From Rhodospirillales bacterium (lineage in GTDB: Bacteria > Pseudomonadota > Alphaproteobacteria > Rhodospirillales > Casp-alpha2), in NCBI GenBank assembly GCA_021775275.1, contig JAJFIE010000016.1, positions 1 through 15,045 of the forward strand: a stretch of 15,045 bases of DNA, written 5' to 3'. The position numbers and the translations under genes are program-made. The stretch's first letter is position 1; each line of letters starts with the position of its first letter. Of the stretch, positions 7,624 through 14,704 are shown piece by piece. The notes beneath the pieces were generated by a model that was not told where the DNA came from, searched no databases, and was given only the letters and a program-made list of their open reading frames with translations.

Positions 7624-8304
7624 GTGACGAAGCTTCCCGATCATGCCGGTCACAGGCAACGCTTGCGGAACCGGTTTTTACAGGGTGGACCGGATGCTCT
7701 CCCCGATTATGAACTTCTCGAACTGTTGCTGTTTCAGGCGCAACCTCGTCGTGACACCAAACCGCTGGCCAAGGAACTGCTGAAACGTTTTGGCTCCTTC
7801 GCCGATGTGATCAGTGCTGCGCCTGCCGAATTATCCGAAATATCCGGAGCAGGCGACGGGGTGATTACCGCGCTCAAGACCGTGCAGGTCGCAGCGCTGC
7901 GTATGGCGCGCGATGAAATCATGAACAAGCCGGTGATCTCCAACTGGCAACGCCTGATGGATTACTGCCGCATGAGTATGGGGCGCAACAAGGTGGAAAG
8001 TTTCCGTATTCTGTTCCTCAACCACCGCAATGAACTCATCGCCGACGAGGAACAGCAACACGGCACCGTCGACCATACCCCCGTCTATCCCCGCGAAGTT
8101 GTCAAACGCGCACTGGAATTGCACGCCACCGCCATGATCATGGTGCACAATCACCCAAGCGGCGACCCCTCACCCTCCAAGGCCGACATCGCCATGACCA
8201 AGGAGGTCCGCGATGCCGCCGAGAAACTGGGCATCGAGCTGCATGATCATGTGATCGTATCGAAATCCGGATCAACGTCGTTCAAGGATTTGGGGGTCAT
8301 CTGA
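7624..8304 (+). CDS. radC: RadC family JAB/MPN-domain protein (UPF0758)
   Basis: Seen: 226 residues. The N-terminal half has LPDYELLELLLFQAQPRRDTKPLAKELLKRFGSF and a helix-hairpin-helix-like ISGAGDGVITALK. The C-terminal JAB metalloprotease-like domain has Glu125 and the motif VHNHPSGDPSPSKAD with His175, His177 and Asp188 as likely zinc ligands. Known: the original E. coli radC102 mutation turned out to lie in recG, so a DNA-repair role is not established and the JAB activity is uncharacterised. The start is a GTG with GGTGA seven bases upstream, and no other start codon lies between the map stop and this point. The stop TGA touches the ATG of the next gene, so translation is probably coupled. 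Confidence 0.93.
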   Translation: MTKLPDHAGHRQRLRNRFLQGGPDALPDYELLELLLFQAQPRRDTKPLAKELLKRFGSFADVISAAPAELSEISGAGDGVITALKTVQVAALRMARDEIMNKPVISNWQRLMDYCRMSMGRNKVESFRILFLNHRNELIADEEQQHGTVDHTPVYPREVVKRALELHATAMIMVHNHPSGDPSPSKADIAMTKEVRDAAEKLGIELHDHVIVSKSGSTSFKDLGVI

Positions 8305-9228
8305 ATGTCTCCACTCATCCGACCCGAGGCGACCTTCTGCAAGACGCCTTTCTGTGGCGATCTGGCGGCGCTTGATGGTGGCATTGCAGTGTTTGGCGCA
8401 CCCCATGGCACCCCTTACCAAGCAGGTGAGCCCTCGCATGCCGCCGGGGGCGCCGCAGCAGTGCGGAGCGCGCTGTCATGGTACAGCACCGGGCCTGACA
8501 AGTTTGATTTCGATACCATGACGACGGTCTTCGGCGGACACCGGGTCATGGATTGCGGCGATGCAGGCGGCGACCTGATGGATGGCACGAAGAACCGCAA
8601 CGCCATCCGGGGCGCCACCAAGGGCATTTTGTTGGCAGGAGCAGTGCCCATTTTATTGGGAGGCGATGATTCCGTCCCGATCCCGTTTATTGAGGGCTAT
8701 GACGAGTATTCTGACGCCCTCTGTATTGTACAGATTGATGCCCATATCGACTGGCGCGATGAGGTTGACGGTGTCACCCATGGGTTTTCCTCCACCATGC
8801 GCCGGGCATCGGAGATGAATCACGTAACCTCCATCATCCAGATTGGCGCACGCGGCCCCGGTAGCGCCCGGCAGTCTGATCTGGCGGATGCCAGGGACTG
8901 GGGTGTGCGGTTCTTTACCGGACGCGATGTCCATGCGAGTGGTGTTCAGGCCGCTATTAACGCCGTCCCTGACGGTTGTGATGTGGTGCTGAGCGTCGAT
9001 GTAGATGGCCTTGACCCCTCCATCGTGCCCGGCGTGATCCTGCCGGCATTCGGAGGCTTGAGCTATCAGCAAATGCTCGACATCATTTACGGGCTTGCCG
9101 CCAAAGCCAGGATCGTGGGCGCGGACTTTGTTGAATACGTGCCAGAAAAAGACCCCACCGGCACGGGTGCTCAGGCCATCGCACGGCTCGCCTGCAATGT
9201 GATCGCATCTGCGTCATTGCGGAATTAA
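8305..9228 (+). CDS. Ureohydrolase (agmatinase/arginase family) with a GGDD variant motif
   Basis: Known: the family hydrolyses guanidino compounds to urea using two Mn ions. Seen: 307 residues with DAHID (Asp145, His147, Asp149) and SVDVDGLDPS (Asp232, Asp234) providing five standard metal ligands, and GADFVEYVPEKDPTGTGAQ near the C-terminus as in agmatinases. The first metal motif reads GGDDS (119-123), whereas most members have GGDHS; the usual His ligand (His101 of rat arginase I) is Asp122 here. Agmatine, guanidinobutyrate or another guanidine are possible substrates; the sequence does not decide. The ATG immediately follows the radC TGA, with GGGGG about ten bases upstream. A perfect hairpin follows the gene at 9262-9278. 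Confidence 0.9.
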   Translation: MSPLIRPEATFCKTPFCGDLAALDGGIAVFGAPHGTPYQAGEPSHAAGGAAAVRSALSWYSTGPDKFDFDTMTTVFGGHRVMDCGDAGGDLMDGTKNRNAIRGATKGILLAGAVPILLGGDDSVPIPFIEGYDEYSDALCIVQIDAHIDWRDEVDGVTHGFSSTMRRASEMNHVTSIIQIGARGPGSARQSDLADARDWGVRFFTGRDVHASGVQAAINAVPDGCDVVLSVDVDGLDPSIVPGVILPAFGGLSYQQMLDIIYGLAAKARIVGADFVEYVPEKDPTGTGAQAIARLACNVIASASLRN

Positions 9229-9261
9229 ACTCTAATTGAGCGATCGTTCTTCCGGATTGTT

Positions 9262-9278
9262 GAGCCATATCATGGCTC
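9262..9278. promoter_or_regulatory. Perfect 7-bp inverted repeat between ureohydrolase and Usp genes
   Basis: GAGCCAT and ATGGCTC face each other around the loop ATC; a further TTG/CAA pairing lies outside a 2x2 mismatch. No T run follows on either strand, so it is a weak terminator candidate. It could be an operator for the usp gene: a CATAAT box that could act as -10 lies 16 bases to the right (9295-9300). The role is not decided. Confidence 0.4.
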
Positions 9279-9330
9279 CGCAAAAGGAAACGGGCATAAT
9301 AAGAATATCTTAGAACATGGGACTGAACGA

Positions 9331-10191
9331 ATGTCCGTGTTTCTCGCGTATGATGGTTCCGTGCATGGCGACTGGACGGCGCGGTACGCTGTCCGGTTTG
9401 CCGCCGCGACAGCCGAAAAGTCACTTGCCGTGCTTTACGTGGAAAATGTTGGTGTGCCTACGCCGATGCTGGAGGCCAAGTTCGATAATATTCACGCGAT
9501 ATCCGAGCAGGCCGGAATTTCCGTCAGTTGCGAGGTCCTCCCCATGCAGCACGGCGTATTTGGCGGTCTGAAGGCTCGTATACCGGAAACCCGCGATACC
9601 ATGGTCGTGTGTGGCACCCGGACCCAAAGTGGCCGCCGTGGATTTTTATCGGGAACGATTTCACATCAACTCCTGAATCATCGGCGATTCGCCGTCACGG
9701 CTCTGCGAATTGTTCAGCCGGGGCATTTGGGCATTGCCCGGCGCATCTTGCTCCCTGTCTCAGGGAGCCGCCACGGAATTACCCCCGTCCTGCCGCTGCT
9801 CAGGCTGTTACTTCCCGATGCATCACAAGTCCGACTCCTTCGGGTAATGGAAGTAACCGCCACAAAATTCCGTCGCATGGATGCGGCAAACGCGGGCGCG
9901 ATCCGCCATGAAGGACAGATTTTCCTTGAAAGCCTGGCCCTGCAGTTACGCGGACAAATTGACGAAACGCCCGATGGACTCGACCTGGGCATTCGCGTGT
10001 CTGATGACTGGGTCAAGGAAGTTATCATTGACGCAGGTCAACATCACACTGACCTGATCTGTATTGAGGCGCCCAAGTCCAGTCTCGCCGGATCATTTCG
10101 GTGGGGCGACCCGGTGGAAAAGGTATTGCGTGATGCACCGTCTGATGTGGCCATCTACAGGGGGCCACTGGATGAAAAGCCACATGAGTGA
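9331..10191 (+). CDS. Tandem-domain universal stress protein
   Basis: Seen: 286 residues in two Usp folds. Domain 1 starts MSVFLAYDGS (Asp8 is the nucleotide-contacting residue), runs to VVCGTRTQSGRRGFLSGTISHQLL (95-115), and keeps a partial G-2x-G-9x-G(S/T) ATP motif: Gly95, Thr98 in place of Gly, then Gly108-Thr109. Domain 2 begins near RRILLPVSGSRHG and ends DLICIEAPKSSLAGSFRWGDPVEKVLRDAPSDVAIYRG; Ser replaces the Asp and the glycine motif is gone, so it probably does not bind ATP. Known: tandem Usps often have one active and one degenerate domain. Its stop is 9 bases before the ATPase start, so the two are almost certainly one operon. Inference: it may tune the ATPase in response to nucleotide level or stress. 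Confidence 0.88.
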   Translation: MSVFLAYDGSVHGDWTARYAVRFAAATAEKSLAVLYVENVGVPTPMLEAKFDNIHAISEQAGISVSCEVLPMQHGVFGGLKARIPETRDTMVVCGTRTQSGRRGFLSGTISHQLLNHRRFAVTALRIVQPGHLGIARRILLPVSGSRHGITPVLPLLRLLLPDASQVRLLRVMEVTATKFRRMDAANAGAIRHEGQIFLESLALQLRGQIDETPDGLDLGIRVSDDWVKEVIIDAGQHHTDLICIEAPKSSLAGSFRWGDPVEKVLRDAPSDVAIYRGPLDEKPHE

Positions 10192-10200
10192 CCCCACGCC

Positions 10201-12894
10201 ATGACCGGAAAAATTCACCATATCCCTGTTGCGGAGGTTTTTGACGCCCTGAACAGCCGCCCCGAAGGGCTCAACGGTCGGGAAATCATTGAGCGCCGCA
10301 ATCAGATCGGTGCAAATTCTCTGGAAGTTGACCGCGGTCTGTGGTGGCTCGAGAGTCTGGTTCGACAGTTCACAAATTTTTTTACGATCCTCCTGGATAT
10401 CTCCGCCGCGATCTGTTTCGTCGCTGACTACATTCAACCCGGCGAACAAATGGATCTCCTGGGATATGCGTTGCTTGGCGTTTCCGTTCTCAATGCCCTC
10501 TTCAGCTTTTTTCAGGAATATCGCGCTGAACGCGCCATGGAGGAATTAAAAAAATTCCTGCCACAACGTGTTCTGGCCGTCCGTGATGGACTGGAAGCAG
10601 AAGTGCCCGCCGATTCCCTTGTTCCCGGTGATGTCATTATCGTACGCGAGGGGGATCGTGTTCCCGCCGATTCGCGCCTGTGTGAGGCGCGTGACCTGAC
10701 GCTCAGCAATGCCCCGTTAACCGGTGAATCGGCGCCCGTCCTGCTAACCACCGATGCCGCTTCGCAACAACAGACCATGACCGAAAGCCGTAATTTGCTG
10801 TTCGCCGGCTGCTCCGTCGTTCGTGGGTACGGGCGTGCGGTGGTATTCGCAACGGGCTACCGTAGCCAGTTCGGCCGCATCGCCATGCTGTCACATAAAA
10901 TCCGTCGCTCCATATCGCCGCTGGAACGCGAAACCGGTCGCATGGTGCGGATCCTGACCATCATCGCCGTCGCCATGGGCCTGGTCTTTTTCACCTACGG
11001 TGTGATTGCCGAGCGCTCACTCTGGGTCAATCTGGTCTTCATGATGGGGATCATCGTCGCTAACGTACCGGAAGGTTTGCTGCCGACCTTCACTCTGTCA
11101 CTTGCCATGGGCAGCGTTCGCATGGCCAAGCGGAATGTTCTCGTAAAAAGTCTCAATGCCGTAGAAGCCCTGGGCAGCGTCCATGTTATCTGTACCGACA
11201 AGACAGGAACCCTGACCCGCAACCGGCTGACGCTGGCGACACTGGCGCATCCCATGTCGGACTCCAGTGACAACATGGAATGGCGGGACCGTTTGCTCGG
11301 CGCATCAATCATCGCATCAGATCTGGATGAAACCGAGACCGGATTATCCGGCGACCCGCTCGATGTAGCAGTCGCCGAGTACCTGGAGCGGGAAACCGAT
11401 GATGGTTTGGATAAACTCCATGACCTGAACAGCGCCACAATCCGTCGGTTTCCATTTGATGTCGCCAAACGCCGGGCCGGCGGCATTGCTGAAACCAGCC
11501 ACAGTTATCGTTTCTGTGTAAAGGGCGCATGGGAATCCCTACAACCCCTTATCAGCCACATGGTGTCAGCAGACGGCGATGCCCGGAACGCCACACCGGA
11601 TCTGATCGCCCATGCCGAACGGACCGTCGCCACCCTGGCTTCGCGCGGTCAACGCGTGATCGCCGTTGCAGAGCGAACAACAAACCGTCTGGCAGGAACT
11701 TCGGCAACCCAGGAAGGATTGGAATCTGACCTGACGCTCATTGGCTTTCTCGGCCTGGAGGATCCACTACGTCCCGAAGTCCCCGACGCCGTCGCCAAAT
11801 GCCACACCGCAGGTATCGATGTTGTGATGATCACCGGGGATCATCCGGAAACGGCCGAGGCGATCGCCCGGCAGGCGGGAATGATCCCGAAAGATGCTCT
11901 GCCCGGCGCCATGATCATAACCGGAAGTGAGTTGGGCACGTTATCAGAACCGGAACTGATCGAACGCACCACCCGTGGCATCTCTGTTTTCGCCCGAACA
12001 ACCCCGGAACAGAAGATGAAGATCGTCAACGCCTTTGAAGCCCGCGGTAAAGTCGTCGCCGTCACCGGCGATGGCGTCAACGATGCACCCGCCTTGAAGG
12101 CGGCAAACGTTGGCATCGCCATGGGCAAAGACGGTACGGATGTTGCCCGTGAAGCGGCCCAGGTCATCCTGCTGGACGATAACTTTGCATCCATTGTCGC
12201 CGGTATTGAAGAAGGGCGTACAATCTACGCCAATATCCGAAAGTTCACCAATTATGTTCTGGTCAGCAACGGGCCGGAAATTATTCCGTATCTGCTCTAT
12301 ATGTTGTTCCCGGTTCCTCTGGCGTTAACCGTGGTGCAAATCCTGTCCATTGACCTGTGTACGGACATCGTTCCATCCATGGCGCTGGGCCAGGAAAAAC
12401 CCGATCCGACCATCATGCGCCAACCACCACGGAACCGCCGACAGGGCCTGATGAATTTGCCGCTCATCCTGCACAGTTATGGTTTTCTCGGGCTTATTGA
12501 AGCGGCCTTCTCGCTTTCCCTGTTTTTCTGGGTTCTGTATTCAGGTGGCTGGGCATGGGGCGTTGAACTGGCCAGTGACGACCCGCTTTATCGATCCGCC
12601 ACGGGCATCGCACTGGCGTCCATCGTTTTGATGCAGATAGGTAACCTGTTTGGCCGCCGTTCACGGTACGGCCTTGGAATAGACCCGGACGCGTTCCGAA
12701 ATCCGTTGATTATTGCAGGCATTACCATTGAGATCGTGCTGTCGTGGGCGATCCTGTATGCGCCTCCCATTAACGGCATTCTCGGCACTGCACCGGTGGA
12801 CGCCAACATTTATCTAACCGCATGGCTGGGCGTACCGTTGATTTTCGGACTGGATTATATCCGAAAACGGATCGCACATCGCTTCATGACATAA
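10201..12894 (+). CDS. P-type cation ATPase of the Na,K-ATPase-like (P2C) type
   Basis: Membrane pump driven by ATP through an aspartyl-phosphate. Seen: 897 residues. N-terminal cation-ATPase domain (GLNGREIIERRNQIGANSL), two membrane helices, actuator TGES (174-177), M4 with VPEGLL (Glu291), phosphorylation site DKTGT (Asp333), KGAWE in the nucleotide domain (441-445; usually KGAPE), MITGDHP, TGDGVNDAP (622 on), then M5-M10. M5 has YVLVSNGPEI (Tyr685, Ser689, Asn690, Glu693) and M6 IDLCTDIVPS (Asp718, Asp722). These equal Tyr771, Ser775, Asn776, Glu779, Asp804 and Asp808 of the animal Na,K-ATPase. Ser689, rather than Lys, argues against an H,K type. In M8 the expected Asp926 is Asn815. Most likely a Na+ exporter, perhaps exchanging K+; Ca2+ cannot be excluded. 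No beta-subunit gene is in view. Confidence 0.92.
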   Translation: MTGKIHHIPVAEVFDALNSRPEGLNGREIIERRNQIGANSLEVDRGLWWLESLVRQFTNFFTILLDISAAICFVADYIQPGEQMDLLGYALLGVSVLNALFSFFQEYRAERAMEELKKFLPQRVLAVRDGLEAEVPADSLVPGDVIIVREGDRVPADSRLCEARDLTLSNAPLTGESAPVLLTTDAASQQQTMTESRNLLFAGCSVVRGYGRAVVFATGYRSQFGRIAMLSHKIRRSISPLERETGRMVRILTIIAVAMGLVFFTYGVIAERSLWVNLVFMMGIIVANVPEGLLPTFTLSLAMGSVRMAKRNVLVKSLNAVEALGSVHVICTDKTGTLTRNRLTLATLAHPMSDSSDNMEWRDRLLGASIIASDLDETETGLSGDPLDVAVAEYLERETDDGLDKLHDLNSATIRRFPFDVAKRRAGGIAETSHSYRFCVKGAWESLQPLISHMVSADGDARNATPDLIAHAERTVATLASRGQRVIAVAERTTNRLAGTSATQEGLESDLTLIGFLGLEDPLRPEVPDAVAKCHTAGIDVVMITGDHPETAEAIARQAGMIPKDALPGAMIITGSELGTLSEPELIERTTRGISVFARTTPEQKMKIVNAFEARGKVVAVTGDGVNDAPALKAANVGIAMGKDGTDVAREAAQVILLDDNFASIVAGIEEGRTIYANIRKFTNYVLVSNGPEIIPYLLYMLFPVPLALTVVQILSIDLCTDIVPSMALGQEKPDPTIMRQPPRNRRQGLMNLPLILHSYGFLGLIEAAFSLSLFFWVLYSGGWAWGVELASDDPLYRSATGIALASIVLMQIGNLFGRRSRYGLGIDPDAFRNPLIIAGITIEIVLSWAILYAPPINGILGTAPVDANIYLTAWLGVPLIFGLDYIRKRIAHRFMT

Positions 12895-12930
12895 CACTGA
12901 GCGGTGTTTATGCTGCCACCTCAGTTATGT
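12889..12930 (+). repeat. Imperfect inverted repeat over the ATPase stop codon
   Basis: The left arm (12889-12906) and right arm (12917-12930) pair over 14 bases, with two 2-base bulges on the left side and a 10-base loop. The left arm covers the TAA stop of the ATPase gene. No T run follows, so it may be a 3' mRNA-stabilising or attenuating hairpin rather than an intrinsic terminator. Confidence 0.35.
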
Positions 12931-12949
12931 AACTAGGAGACCACTACCC

Positions 12950-13936
12950 ATGCGCGCTGCCTGGTACGAAGATTTCGGTTCCGCCACAGACGTCATTAAA
13001 ATTGGCGATCTGGATACACCCACGCCGCAAGCCGACGAGGTCCTGGTTAAGGTCGCCTATTCCGGGATTAATCCGGTGGACGTCAAACGCCGCGCCGGCG
13101 GTCGCGGTGCAGCCATGGACGACAAGGTGGTGCCGCACTTCGACGGCGCTGGTGTTATCGAAGCTGCCGGTGCGGGCGTTGATGGCGGACGAACAGGCGA
13201 ACGCGTCTGGCTTTACGAGGCTCAATGGCAACGCGCGAGAGGCACGGCTGCGGAATACGTCTGTGTTCCCGCCGATCATGCCGTCACACTACCGGACGGC
13301 ACCGGGTTCAACGAAGGCGCCTGCCTTGGCATTCCCGCACTGACAGCCCATCGATGCGTCTTCGGCGATGGCCCGGTAGAAGGTAAAACCATTCTGGTCA
13401 CCGGTGGGGCGGGTGCGGTTGGAAGTTACGCCGTTCAATTCGCCCGTCTTGGCGGCGCCACGGTCATTACCACGGTGAGCAGTGACGAGAAGGCTAAACA
13501 TGCCGCCAAAGCAGGCGCATCGCACGTCATCAATTACCGCGCCGAGAATGTTGCCGAGGCCGTTGACCGGATCACCGGTGGTTCTGGCGTTGATCGTGCC
13601 GTAGAGGTTGCCTTTGGCGCCAATCTGGAAACCAATATCGCCGTACTGAAGAACAATGGCGTTATCGCGTCCTATGCGTCGGATGCCATACAGGAGCCCC
13701 AGGTGCCGTTCTATCAGATGCTCTACAAAAACGTGGTGGTGCGTCACGAACTGGTTTTCATCATGCCCGAAGATGCCAAGCAGCACGCTGTTTGCGATAT
13801 TTCACGATGGTTGGCCGAAGGCGCTCTGCACCATACCATCGACCGCGCCTTTCTGCTGGAGGATACGGCGGCGGCGCATGAAGCCGTCGAGGCCGGGGCG
13901 CTGGGGAAAATTCTGATCAATGTTGCCGAAAGCTAG
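12950..13936 (+). CDS. NADPH:quinone reductase / zeta-crystallin-like MDR oxidoreductase
   Basis: Zinc-independent medium-chain reductase, likely NADPH-dependent, acting on quinones or other electrophilic carbonyls in the cytoplasm. Seen: 328 residues with the N-terminal GroES-like domain (VLVKVAYSGINPVDVKRRAG, VPHFDGAGVIEAAGAGV), then a Rossmann domain with ILVTGGAGAVGSYAVQFARLGGATVI (Gly152-Gly158 coenzyme loop), and GSGVDRAVEVAFGANLE. The zinc-binding cysteines of alcohol dehydrogenases are absent. Its length equals that of QOR proteins. AGGAG lies about 11 bases before the ATG, a slightly long spacing. The next gene, a short-chain dehydrogenase, follows after 15 bases and is probably co-transcribed. 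Confidence 0.9.
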   Translation: MRAAWYEDFGSATDVIKIGDLDTPTPQADEVLVKVAYSGINPVDVKRRAGGRGAAMDDKVVPHFDGAGVIEAAGAGVDGGRTGERVWLYEAQWQRARGTAAEYVCVPADHAVTLPDGTGFNEGACLGIPALTAHRCVFGDGPVEGKTILVTGGAGAVGSYAVQFARLGGATVITTVSSDEKAKHAAKAGASHVINYRAENVAEAVDRITGGSGVDRAVEVAFGANLETNIAVLKNNGVIASYASDAIQEPQVPFYQMLYKNVVVRHELVFIMPEDAKQHAVCDISRWLAEGALHHTIDRAFLLEDTAAAHEAVEAGALGKILINVAES

Positions 13937-13951
13937 CAAGCGGACACGCAC

Positions 13952-14704
13952 ATGAACCGCCTCGACCTCGTCGGGCGCAACGCCGTCATCACCGGCGCGG
14001 CCAAGGGTATCGGCAGGGCCTGCGCCGAGCGGCTGCTGCAATCAGGCGCACAGGTTTGCCTGTGGGACAGGGACGAGATCGCCCTGGCGGAAACCGTGAA
14101 AGCACTGGCATCACCCGATGCCGTCCACGCCATTACCCTGGACTGCGCCCATGAAGACGCAACCGAGGCCGCCGCACGCGAGACCCTGGAACGCTTTCCC
14201 GTCATTGACATCTGCATCGCCAACGCCGGTATCGCAGGCATTAACAAGCCGGTGTGGGAATACTCCATGGCGGAATGGGACCGTCTGATCAGCGTTGACC
14301 TGACCAGCGTATTCCTGACCACCCGCGCCTTCGTCCCGCACATGGTCGATCAGGGCTATGGCCGTATTGTGATCGTCAGTTCCATCGCAGGGCTGGAGGG
14401 CGCCGCCAATAATGCGGCCTATTCCGCCGCCAAGGCCGGTGCGATCGGATATACCAAGGCGCTGGGCAAAGAACTGGCGACCACCGGGGTTCTGGTCAAT
14501 GGCGTCACCCCGAGCGGTATCGACACCCCCCTGCTGGGCGACATCACACCGGCGTATCTGGATGCGGTTGTCTCAAAAATGCCCATGTCGCGGCTGGGCC
14601 GGGCCGAAGAATCTGCGGCCCTCATTGCGTGGCTGTGTTCCGAGGACTGCTCGTTTTCCACCGGCGCGATTTTCGATAACTCCGGCGGCAGGGCCGTATA
14701 CTAA
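13952..14704 (+). CDS. Short-chain dehydrogenase/reductase (classical SDR)
   Basis: NAD(P)-dependent oxidoreductase of unknown substrate. Seen: 250 residues, the standard size. TGAAKGIG (14-21) binds the coenzyme, NAG is at 91-93, and the catalytic Ser144, Tyr157 and Lys161 sit in IVSSIAG and YSAAKAG. Asp39 in LWDRD after the second strand favours NAD+ over NADP+. The asparagine usual in helix 4 (VNLTG) is Asp116 (SVDLTS), a variant that also occurs in active members. The C-terminal GAIFDNSGGRAVY resembles the 3-oxoacyl-ACP reductase/gluconate dehydrogenase group (usually DVSGG or DVNGG). It is probably in one unit with the quinone reductase. The stop TAA shares bases with the stop of the converging next gene. 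Confidence 0.92.
   Translation: MNRLDLVGRNAVITGAAKGIGRACAERLLQSGAQVCLWDRDEIALAETVKALASPDAVHAITLDCAHEDATEAAARETLERFPVIDICIANAGIAGINKPVWEYSMAEWDRLISVDLTSVFLTTRAFVPHMVDQGYGRIVIVSSIAGLEGAANNAAYSAAKAGAIGYTKALGKELATTGVLVNGVTPSGIDTPLLGDITPAYLDAVVSKMPMSRLGRAEESAALIAWLCSEDCSFSTGAIFDNSGGRAVY

Noticed and set aside
13289..13786. Minus-strand open frame of 165 residues opposite the quinone reductase
   Set aside because: No motifs and fully inside a well-supported gene.
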